Below are positions 1 through 8,498 of a stretch of DNA of 64,000 bases, one piece after another. The stretch covers positions 1,951,001 through 2,015,000 of the forward strand of contig WPIO01000071.1 in the NCBI GenBank assembly GCA_009760855.2, given 5' to 3'. This DNA is from Cristatella mucedo. Its lineage: Eukaryota; Bryozoa; Phylactolaemata; Cristatellidae. The translations under genes were made by a program, and so were the position numbers. Below the pieces are notes generated by a model. The model saw only the letters and a list, made by a program, of their open reading frames with translations. It searched no databases and had not been told where the DNA came from. Each line of letters starts with the position of its first letter. Position 1 is the first letter of the stretch.

Positions 1-205
1 CTGAATCTGAAGGAAGATTTTGGTCTGTTGATTCTACTGGAAAGCAATTAATTACTATTTTTAATGCTTAAAAGATATAGGAAAATGATTAACGGAAAAA
101 TGTATTCGAGCAATAAAGCCTACAGGGGAAGTGTTCAAGAAGCACTTGACTGTGAAGCTAAAATTAAAAACATAGAAGACTTAAGAGAGGCACGTATACT
201 ACAGA

Positions 206-427
206 ATGACCAAGAAATATAAAGACAAAGCAGAAATATCAGCAAGAGATACAATTGAGTCTCATCTCAGTAAACGTGCACTAGAAAGATCTACTGATAA
301 TCCTGGAAATGTAGTTCTTGAAAAACTTAAAAGAGTTAGACCAAACCTTGCTATACAAATAGTAAACAGAGATTATATAAAAAAGCTTTGGAAAATAAAG
401 CTGCACCAGATACTTCGAATACTCTAG
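206..427 (+). pseudogene. Small basic viral-element ORF, unrecognised
   Basis: This 73-codon open frame is Lys/Arg-rich. In a neighbouring frame, coding-like sequence continues past its stop (about 430-545), so a longer gene has probably been broken by a frameshift. No family was recognised. It lies in the same AT-rich viral block and on the same strand as the capsid and integrase remnants. Confidence 0.35.
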
Positions 428-499
428 AAAAATCAATTAAAGCTGTTAAGTCAGGTGAGTTTGAAAAAGCAATTAAAATAGCAAATCAAGCAGCGACAC

Positions 500-820
500 G
501 TGCACCTAATCCAGAAGCATGCGAAGCTATTGATAATATTAATAAACTTTAGCATACAAGTTAGGAATACATCTACTGGCATGCCAAAGAAAACAGAAGA
601 AAGAATACACGATTTAGATAAATCTAACCTACTTGATTTTCTAAAAGGTCCTAACAAAAGATACGTTCCAAATTACGTAAAGAGATTAATAGATGAAATG
701 GAAATTAAGGATGAAAATAAATATCAAGAAATATTTGAAATAGCACTTAAGTTAGGAAATGAAAGAAAATATCTAAAGCCAGATGAGACGAAAAGCAGGT
801 TTTTTAGGAAAAGCAGCTAA
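500..820 (+). pseudogene. Viral-element ORF fragment, unrecognised
   Basis: This 106-codon frame is charged and rich in Lys, Glu and Asp, with a central stretch resembling a helical structural protein (KRYVPNYVKRLIDEMEIKDE). It probably formed one gene with the ORF at 206-427 before frameshifts. Minor virion proteins of Polinton-like elements are a reasonable guess because it lies upstream of the capsid region, but no homology was recognised. Confidence 0.35.
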
Positions 821-962
821 TGATATCTATGAATATGCTACGAATTACAATACTTGCAAGAAAGATAAAAAAACAGAGGTACAATAATTTTCAACACGAG
901 ATCATAAAAAATAATTGCTTGATATTTCTAATGAGGAAGGAATAGGCAATCTATAACCTAGA

Positions 963-1343
963 ATGAAATCTAGGATAAACCAGATTAATGAAAAAAATTC
1001 TTCTCCATGTATGTATAGTATTTACTTTGAAATAAAAAGAAATGAAGAAAAAAGAAGTGTAAAAATCAAACATGTTTGTTTATGTAAACAAAACTTAAGA
1101 AGCTATAGAAAAGCTATGTACTTCTCTGGTATTTACAAGGCTTGGAATAAAATGCAATTGCCTGATAATTTTGGAGTAAAATTGATTAGTGTTAACTGTG
1201 ATTTGGTTAATCCTGATATGAATTATGCAGAATTTAGAGCAGTATTTCTAGAACAATTTTCATCATTACATAATATTGATATTGATTATATTGATCCAGG
1301 CGAAAAAGGCGATCTTCATCATTCTAATTATTATCTATCTTAA
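963..1343 (+). pseudogene. Viral-element ORF of 126 codons, unrecognised
   Basis: This is one of the longest undisturbed frames in the viral block. It encodes a mixed polar protein with aromatic and Cys residues and an acidic C-terminal segment (DIDYIDPGEKGD). There is no signal peptide or membrane segment. Base use is AT-rich like its neighbours. I cannot assign a family; its position among structural genes suggests a virion or accessory protein. Confidence 0.35.
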
Positions 1344-1482
1344 TATTTTATCTACCGACACGTGGGCATATAGAAGGAATAAGTATTTTTAAAATTAGAT
1401 TAACAGATCAAAATTAAAATCCTGTTAATATTGTTTCAGATGTTATGGTTGCAATAGAAATTTCAAAATAATATATAGCACA

Positions 1483-1701
1483 ATGTGTAGCTATGCTAGA
1501 AATGGTCACGGTAGAATAAAAGAAGGAAAACTCCGCGGATCTGGTGTTCGTGACAGAGTTATTGATGGAATTGGAAAATCAGAACCAGTATCAACAGATT
1601 TGACAGGTCTTAGTATGAATATTGCTAATAAAGGAATTGAAATGCATAAAGCAATAAAAAAATTTGAATTACAAACTAGGAAAGATAAAATTGACCAATA
1701 A
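1483..1701 (+). pseudogene. Minor-virion-type ORF fragment of the viral element
   Basis: The frame has a Gly/Arg-rich basic N-terminus (GRIKEGKLRGSGVRDR) followed by a helical, charged segment. It lies directly upstream of the capsid remnant, where small basic virion proteins are commonly found in Polinton-like elements. The sequence after the stop (about 1,770-2,090) remains Lys/Glu-rich and coding-like in broken frames, so the original gene or a second gene extended further. The function is inferred from position only. Confidence 0.35.
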
Positions 1702-2286
1702 TACGCTAATAGACGAAGAGAATTAGATGATAAACTTGATCAATGAAGAATAAAAAATAACTCGAATATGAGCTAGAAAAATGCAAAAAAGAAGAAGATT
1801 TTGATAGAACGATAAAAGAAATGGATATTGAAATCAGAGGAGCTATGCTAGAAAAACTAAAACCAAAGAATAAAAAGAAATATAAATCTAAACTAGAAGA
1901 AGATGAAGTAGAAGACTATTCAGAAGCACTTAAAGAAAATGATCCATAAGCTTATAAAGAAATAGAAATAATTTTTCAAGAGAAATCTGTTATTCTTGAC
2001 CGAACAAGGCCTGACGGATATGGTGTATATATGAAAAAATATGAGCAGGTCTATATATTCAGAGTAGAAAATAAATTTTTACTTTTTTATATATAGAAGA
2101 AATGTCTAGTGTTCTTATTGAATCAATACTTGAATTAGGTGATCCAAGTTTTCCTAATTACAAAATTGGAGATTACCAATACAGAGAGTTTTACCAAACA
2201 AATGGAAACAAGATGGATAGTATTTCAAATAAACTGATAGCATTTACTGTTCCTGGCGAATAACAAGTGTGCTATGTATTATCAGA

Positions 2287-3680
2287 AGCTTACCTACTAC
2301 TTGAAGGACAACTCCGGGTTCAGACAGTTGCAAATGGGGCTTATGGTGCACCTAATAGAAACCTTGCTGCTGGTCTTGTTAGCAACGCAGGTGCGTGGTT
2401 ATTCAGTTCAATGAGAATTAGGCTTGCTGCAAAAGAAACGGAAAGCCTTTTATTACAACTAGGATCTGGAACAGTTTCAACACTTACGGGCCTCCTTAGT
2501 TATAATAATAATATAATAAACCTAGCTGCTTAAACAGCCTCTTTTTGTATAGCGACAGAAGAGCCTTTACGGCTATCACCACCGCTTGCAGTGGCGATAC
2601 AGGATCGCCCACCACAGGAATCGAACCCACGACCTCGGGACCGAGGTCATGAAAGCAACCGCCTTACCTAGTGTGCCATTACGGCTCAAATGACTACAAC
2701 CGAACAGAAGGACCTGCAACTGGATGGAAAAAAGACGAGGCAATTTCAATAGCTGATAGTAGTCCTTACATTAGTCCTAATGCATCTACAGCTACTGCTA
2801 ACAATATTGGTTTTGTATACAGAAGAGGACTGTCAAATTTTTTAGCAGACAATCAAGGTACATTCAGTATTTCACTTCCACTTTCAAGATTATCTCGATT
2901 CTGTGCAGATATGAACGAGATTCTTAATAACATTCCATTTACACTTGAAATGACACGAGTTGGTGGATCCGATTTAGATGCTATACTGACAGGTGCATCA
3001 GGAGCAGCTGCTAATTCCAATATAATTTAAAGTAGAGGTCTGGCGCCAGTTGCTGGTGATGGAACTGGGAATGCATTTAAAATTGCTATGTCAAAAATGA
3101 GACTAATGGTACCATTTATTACTCCTACAAAAAGTATTCAAACTGCTCTTGCAGACATATCAAGTGAGAGATTAAAAAAAATTAAACTTAACTACAGAAT
3201 TAGACGTTGTGAAAATATGACACTCAATAGTTTCAACCAAGGATCAAAATATATTAGAACATTATCTGTACAGAATACTTTTGATAAGGTTAGATGGTTA
3301 ATCGTAGCTGCATAGAGTTTTAATAAATACAATTAATATATACAGGAAATCCCTGTACGTATAACCACTGTGATATTAAAAATGTAACTTTACTTGCTAA
3401 TAGTTCAAAACAATATCCATTTGTTGCTAGAAGTGGTTATCCCAAGGATAGAAAATGCTCAACAGAATATTTAGATTTAACTGAGTTTAGAAAACAGTAT
3501 CTTGGATTAAATGAAGTTACTAAACCAGTTGGTGTTAATTCTCCTGAATGGTTGCCACTATATCCAATTCACGTGATTGACTTCAATACAAAGATGAACC
3601 ATTAAAAATTACTTCTAAACTTGATGTAACTATTGAATTCAATAGTGTAATCCCAGCAGCTGCTGCCGCTATTCCTGCAT
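2287..3680 (+). pseudogene. Major capsid protein (double jelly-roll) remnant, split by a SINE and frameshifts
   Basis: Three blocks in changing frames (about 2,287-2,533, 2,687-3,315 and 3,330-3,680) together resemble the double-jelly-roll major capsid protein of Polintons and adintoviruses. Recognisable signatures are an N-terminal strand region with SMRIRLAAKETE, a central segment around SISLPLSRLSRFCADMNE, a block around FNQGSKYIRT, and a later CDIKNVTLLANSS-like block. A host tRNA-derived SINE (2,534-2,686, reverse orientation) separates blocks one and two, a stop ends block two, and at least one frameshift separates blocks two and three. The product would form the icosahedral shell; this copy cannot. 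The assignment rests on remembered family pattern, not an alignment. Confidence 0.65.
2534..2686 (-). mobile_element. SINE1 (tRNA-derived SINE) inserted in the viral capsid gene
   Basis: On the minus strand this begins with a tRNA-like head: an A-box-like segment in agccgtaatggcacactagg and a B box ggttcgattcc. The family-specific body follows (tgtatcgccactgcaagcgg and agcctaaaggctcttctgtcgc-like sequence). The same unit recurs in host introns and intergenic DNA at 14.2, 16.3, 34.3, 42.0, 48.5 and 60.4 kb. It is a retroposed SINE, not a functional tRNA gene, because the acceptor stem is not closed and the body continues past the tRNA region. Confidence 0.85.
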
Positions 3681-3682
3681 AG

Positions 3683-4377
3683 CTGTGATTCCTGCTAATC
3701 TTGGTCCAGGAGTTAGTCCAACTGATGCTGTTAATGGTAGTCAGTTAAAAAAACTATGTTAATAAATCTGGTGATACAAGGACTGGAGATCTAAACATGA
3801 ATGGATTTGCTATTACTTCTACTTATTGGAATTCAAGTAATACTACGCCTAGCGTTCTTCCTGATGATTTCTGTGTTACTTATGGTGGATTGAAACGAGA
3901 TGTGATATTAAAAGGTTATCATGCATATACAAATTTAAATATGAATACTAACTTAATAATTAATGTTGAAGATCCGGTTAATTCTTCAGATGCTGCAACT
4001 AAATCTTACGTGGACAAAACAGTAAAACAAATAACAGAAGTAATTCCTGTGCCATTAAATCCTAGATCTATGAATTCTATTATAAATACATCTGCTGCTT
4101 ATTCTTGACAAAACAAGAATGCTCCACCATTAATATTATTAAGCGTAATGGCAGTTAGTTCATCCAATTGCGTATTCCTAAGACCAATACAGATACTTCT
4201 GTTGTATCTGGAAATATACGTGCTATAAATGCTGCTTCAACAGGAACAGATTTTAAGTACTATGCCTACTTCAACAGAATTCCTACTGACTTCTATTTTG
4301 TTGATAACATAGGAAATCTAAGAGTAAATCTCTTGGTTAGTTATATACTCATGAGAGAAATACAAATAAACAAATAA
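3683..4377 (+). pseudogene. Tail-fibre/receptor-binding-like protein remnant
   Basis: Two or three frames (3,683-3,760, 3,797-4,108, 4,168-4,377) carry the repetitive pattern of phage and viral fibres: SGDTRTGDLNMNG followed by DPVNSSDAATKSYVDK. This is the familiar unit in which a beta-rich shaft segment alternates with a short Ala/Thr-Lys-Ser-Tyr-Val-Asp-Lys helix, usually trimeric. It lies immediately downstream of the capsid remnant, consistent with a virion spike or fibre. A frameshift near 3,755 and a stop at about 4,108 break it. Its cell partner cannot be deduced. Confidence 0.55.
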
Positions 4378-4380
4378 AAC

Positions 4381-4775
4381 AGTGTTGTTTTATTTTTGTT
4401 GCTTTACCTTTAACTTTCACTAAAGGAAAAAATTTTGCAATAAGACAAATGGCTTCATGGTCTAAACAGTGATGAATACAAACTAATTCTGAGCATCTTT
4501 TTTTGAAATGCTATCTTGCAAGACAGTATATTTTAATAGGTTTTTCTTTAGAATACTTATTAGTAGAATACTGACAATCTGCACAAATTACTATTTTATT
4601 GTTAAGCAGGATACCATAATCGAACTATGTTTCAGTACTATCTAAATCACAGAAGTCACGGTGCATTTCATATTTTAACTTTGGTCTTCGTTTAATTTTT
4701 TTTAAATAGGATGACCTGACTCTAGATATTCAAGTTCACTAAACTTTCTTGAACAAATCTTACAAAATATTTATA
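4381..4775 (-). pseudogene. Decayed Cys-rich zinc-binding protein of the viral element
   Basis: Reading the minus strand from about 4,775 down gives a long frame with only two stops and one frameshift. It contains several Cys pairs: FCKICSRKF near the start, HRDFCDL, VICADCQYS, KIYCLA, and a terminal cluster CSELVCIHHCLDHEAIC. The spacing suggests one or two zinc-binding modules. Polinton-like elements often carry small accessory zinc-finger proteins, but I recognised no specific family. It is convergent with the fibre-like gene on its left. Confidence 0.45.
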
Positions 4776-4839
4776 TTTCTATAGAATATCATGTAACTCT
4801 AAAAGAAAGAAAAAATGTTGGATAGTTCAATCCTGATTC

Positions 4840-5690
4840 AGATATCAGCCAAGTATTCCAACCAAGACCAAAAGAAATTCCAAAAGGTTTCTTTGACGTA
4901 GTTGCACCTAATGAACGTCACCAAGCAGATATTTTGTATGTGCCAAATGATTCTGGATACAAATATGCTTTGAGTGTCATTGATGTTGCTAGTAGATATA
5001 AAGATTCAAGGCCACTTGAAACAAAGTCTTCTAAAGAAGTAACAGAAGGAATACAATACATTTATTCAAAAGGTCCTTTAAAATAGCCAAAGAAGATAAA
5101 AAGTAGATCCAGGAACAAATTTTAAAGAAGACTTCATGTAAGAAATGAAAAAACATGGAACACGTGTAATAAAAGCTACTAGTAAAATAGTGTTGCATTG
5201 ATTGAAAGAATGAATCGAACAGTAACAGGAAGAGCCTTCATTGTTCAGTATAAAAAAGAATTAGAAATTAGCATTAATAAAGAAGATTACGTTGGAAACA
5301 AAGAGTGGATTGATAATTTACCTAAGATCATTGATTGCCTGACTAAAAATAGCATTACATGCATAATTGGTGAAGAACCTGCTAAAGCAATAAAAAGTCG
5401 TAAAACTAAAGAAAGCAAACTACCATAGAGAAGTAGTAGAACTAGAAAAAATTTTTAGAACTTGGAACAACTGTTAGATATTTACTAGAACCAGGTGAAG
5501 GAGAAGATGAAAAGAGAAGAAGAGCTACAGATCCGATATGGAGTTTAACTAAACATAATATTGTTAGAATAATGGTAATGAAAGACTAACCAGTACGTGA
5601 TTGGGTCAATGATGTTAAAAAGAGTTCTATTAGAGAAGAACTACAAGTAATTAAACAGGAGCAGATTCTCTTTGTGAACGTTCCATTATA
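4840..5690 (+). pseudogene. DDE (retroviral-type) integrase remnant
   Basis: The first block (to about 5,085) contains the core around the first catalytic Asp (HQADILYVPND) and the following strand (YALSVIDVASRYK). After a stop and frameshift, a PGTNFKEDF segment lies near the expected second Asp, and the catalytic Glu region appears as LIERMNRTVTGR at about 5,200. The C-terminal part (about 5,440-5,590) has the conserved KRRRATDPIW-type segment seen in Polinton integrases. The enzyme inserts the linear element into host DNA; this copy is inactivated by at least two stops and frameshifts. No chromodomain is visible. Confidence 0.7.
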
Positions 5691-5766
5691 ATATCTTCAA
5701 ACTATTTTTTGTAATCACTTCATCAAATAAAGCATGTGTCATCTTGGAAATAAACTTTGAATTTGA

Positions 5767-6048
5767 TTATAGAGTATATCTTTTTCTCTTGTCGATTTCT
5801 GCTAGAACACCATCAACTGCTACCATCATTGCAGATAGTGCTGAAAAAGATGAGACTACATGAGTAATATTTGGAAATGATTGAAAATATGTACTAGAAA
5901 TTGTTACTCCTAATTTTATTACTATGTTTATAACGTTGATTATATATCTTATTTTTGTTAGAATGGTTAGACATGACCTAACTTTAGTATTATATTGCAT
6001 AATCTCATCATATCTTCGGACAACATATTTTTTTCTTAATTCTACCAT
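5767..6048 (-). CDS. Small two-segment membrane protein ORF of the viral element, unrecognised
   Basis: This intact 93-codon frame starts with Met and a strongly basic N-terminus (VELRKKYVVRRYDE). It contains a hydrophobic stretch at about residues 28-55 (rich in Ile, Val and Leu) and a second at about residues 66-83 (SSFSALSAMMVAVDGVLA), then a basic tail. It is the only viral-block ORF that shows no break. It could be a small virion membrane or accessory protein. No family was recognised, and a chance open frame in AT-rich DNA is possible. Confidence 0.35.
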   Translation of the reverse strand: MVELRKKYVVRRYDEIMQYNTKVRSCLTILTKIRYIINVINIVIKLGVTISSTYFQSFPNITHVVSSFSALSAMMVAVDGVLAEIDKRKRYTL

Positions 6049-6060
6049 TTGTCCTATATA

Positions 6061-8498
6061 AATTTAAAGTTTTTCTTTTCTTGGAAAAATTAAAAATGTA
6101 CTAAGTTTGGTGGAGTAGTAGTAGAGTTGTAGCCGAGTTCCAGGAAGTCAGAGGCTAGTTACCGCCAAATGCCGCCTTACTCCGGCCACGCTGCCGCTCG
6201 CCATGCCGCTGAGCTAGATTAAGACGAGCGGCCGTCAGGTTACGCCTCTTTATAATAACGCATGCGCCAACAACAACAGGGAACATAATGAATCTACAGG
6301 GAGGATCCTATACACAGTACACTATATGGGTGCAAGACGACGAAGCAAGCGCTTACAAACGTGTTAGTTGGTCAGTCGGCTTCCACAATTCCTACCACTG
6401 TACCGATTCCGAATCCATCAGTACGAGCGTACACCGTAAAAGATCCGGCTAGCTGAGTAACTGCTTGGCTAGTCGGAGTCGACGTCCACCACAGTCAAGG
6501 GCTTCCGCCGAAAGATGCCAACACATGGGGGGTCACGGTCTCGCTGGACGGGGAACGCGGAATATAAAAGTCACAACAACGAGCGTGCTATCCAGCTCCG
6601 CTCGGGCCTTGAGTACTCGTCGCCTTGCGTGCGTGGCTGCATCGCCGGAGCATGCCTGCACGAATCCAGGTGCATAACTCGGTGAGACCGGGAGCCTCAA
6701 ACACCACGACTTACTCGGCCATCTTCTCCTACCCAAGAGACCCGGTGAACTCACGTTACCGCACATCCGTCCATGCCATAAGTCCGACCCCGGCCATACC
6801 GGTGACCCTTACCCTCATTATAGGCGTCCGGTCCAAGCCAATCGAACCTAGCCTGGATACAGAGTAGTATGTTTTTTAATGTTATGGAGACTAGGGTCTT
6901 GAGAGAGTACGAGGCAAGCGAACGGAGTGAACTTGTTGATGTGCGAAGGTCGAGCCCTAGGCTACATAACATTTAAAAACATACTACTCTTGCCTTAGTC
7001 GGTCTTACCATGGCACCTAGAGCAACCCGTAGCGGGCGGACTAACCAAGTAGAATTGGGTAGGGGGACACGCATTAGTTAACCGGGAGCGGAGCGATGCG
7101 TCGGTCTGACAGCGAGATCCGAGCTCAGGTTAGAATGGAGCTTTGGTCAGACAGAGAGCGATCAGGATGGCAAGCTGACGCAGGAGCCATCTAATAAATT
7201 ACAGGCAGAAGCGAACAGGCCGAGGACGGACACCGATAGCTAGTGTCCGACCAAAATACCAGCTACGCTCAAGGTCAGGAGTTGTGAGAGAGAGAGAGAG
7301 AGTATAAACGAGACGACTGGCAGAGCTCGGGGCTGCAGCTTCGGTAGTCGATGCGAGACTACGCCTCGAGAGCACGAGAGTCGAATCTACGGCGACGAAC
7401 AGCCAAGTGCAACTTAGACTGCGCGGTTGTGTTCTGTCGGATACTCAGCTAGCTGCTCATATCTTGGGGTGCTGCAGCGGTCCGCCCTCGGGGTCGGGAC
7501 CACCGCCAGCGACGCGCGCATAGGGGAGTTTAATGTACTCCGGCTTAGGGAGTTCGCGAAGTTACCTCCCTCGGTCCTGTGCACGCCGTGTAAAGCGCAT
7601 GCGCCGGCGCGTAACCAATACTTACGGGCCCACAAAAAACTGTTGCTTTCGGCGCCCAGTTGTGGCCGCTTGTGATTTAACCGCGCTGCAGCGCTGCACT
7701 ACACTGTTCACCGGTAGAGAACCGGGGGACGAGCGTCTGCGCTGTTACGTAGTGGTCTTTTTTTAACAGGACACTCAGATTTCGTCCAGATGCGATAGGA
7801 GATATGCTGTTTCGTTGTCATTAAATTCGAGAATATTTTAAACTAAGATTGAACTGTCATGAATACACGCAGGGAGGGATTTGAGAAGAGTTCGGAGCGC
7901 TAGAGGGCAGAGGGCAGAGAAGGATCCAGAACGGGTGCGGCTGTGTGCCGCCAGCACAAAAATGCAAACACTGACTGTGCTTTGGCGATTACACCATCCA
8001 GAGGGAAATTTTATATTTTTAAAAGAAGCATATCAAGCGTAAATATTTCTTCGTACAGCTACTGCGCGTGAATTCAGCACTAGTTCCTTACATTGGTCTA
8101 AATGGATTCTGACAGACCAGACATAAATGTAAGGCGTCTCCAGCAGACGACCTTTGCGTTGCTCTTCAAATTCCCTAATACTCCAGAAAAAAGCAATAGT
8201 TCAGGCAGTTGGCATGCCATAAATATTAGCTAAGAACAAAAACAGCGCTGCATTTACGGCGGCTTTGCGATCGGGCGAACCAACCTGCCGCGTTTCGCGA
8301 GTGCCCGAACGCGCCGCCACATTGTTACTTCGTGAAGCAGATAGCGGCCGTGACCTAATAATATTCCGAAATTACTTGAATAAAATTTGTATCTATACTA
8401 TCAGTTTTTACAATCTATAACTGCTTTTCTTGCACCGATGTTTATGCTGCTGGTCTGCAGGTGCCCCTCGCTTCCATGTACCACTTACCGTCTCCAAA
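6061..8498. other. Intergenic region between viral element and Ly6 gene
   Basis: Composition switches abruptly here to about 50 percent GC. No gene was recognised: the open frames are short, overlapping on both strands and without domain signatures. It contains a foldback element (6,862-6,989) and a short GA run (about 7,286-7,303). The last few hundred bases before 8,499 should include the promoter of the Ly6 gene, but no core element is convincing. Confidence 0.5.
6862..6989. repeat. Foldback element with 25-bp terminal inverted repeats
   Basis: The left arm 6,862-6,886 (starting gagtagtatgttt) and right arm 6,965-6,989 are reverse complements at 24 of 25 positions. Inside them the hexamers ctaggg (about 6,891) and ccctag (about 6,955) pair again. 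The whole unit is about 128 bp with a 78-bp centre, like a small MITE or foldback element. No clear target-site duplication was seen and no second copy was found in this window. Confidence 0.6.

Larger units (their letters stand above)
1..6060. mobile_element. Decayed Polinton/Maverick-like (adintovirus-like) endogenous viral element, left part missing
   Basis: This block is strikingly AT-rich and intron-less, unlike the GC-balanced host sequence beyond about 6.1 kb. It holds, in order, several small decayed ORFs, a major-capsid-like region, a tail-fibre-like ORF, a minus-strand Cys-rich ORF, a DDE integrase region and a small membrane-protein ORF. Capsid plus retroviral-type integrase is the gene content of Polintons and adintoviruses. 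In-frame stops, frameshifts and a SINE insertion show that it is a non-functional fossil. The DNA polymerase, ATPase and protease genes are not seen and may lie off the left edge. I could not locate a terminal inverted repeat or target-site duplication at the right end; the boundary is placed by composition only. Confidence 0.75.

Noticed and set aside
2600-2686. Possible tRNA gene
   Set aside because: A and B boxes are present, but the cloverleaf is not complete and the same unit with a fixed body recurs at seven or more sites, so it is a SINE.
1-6060. Bacterial or viral contamination of the assembly
   Set aside because: The SINE1 copy inside the capsid region is the same family found in host introns, and the frames are decayed, so the block is endogenous.
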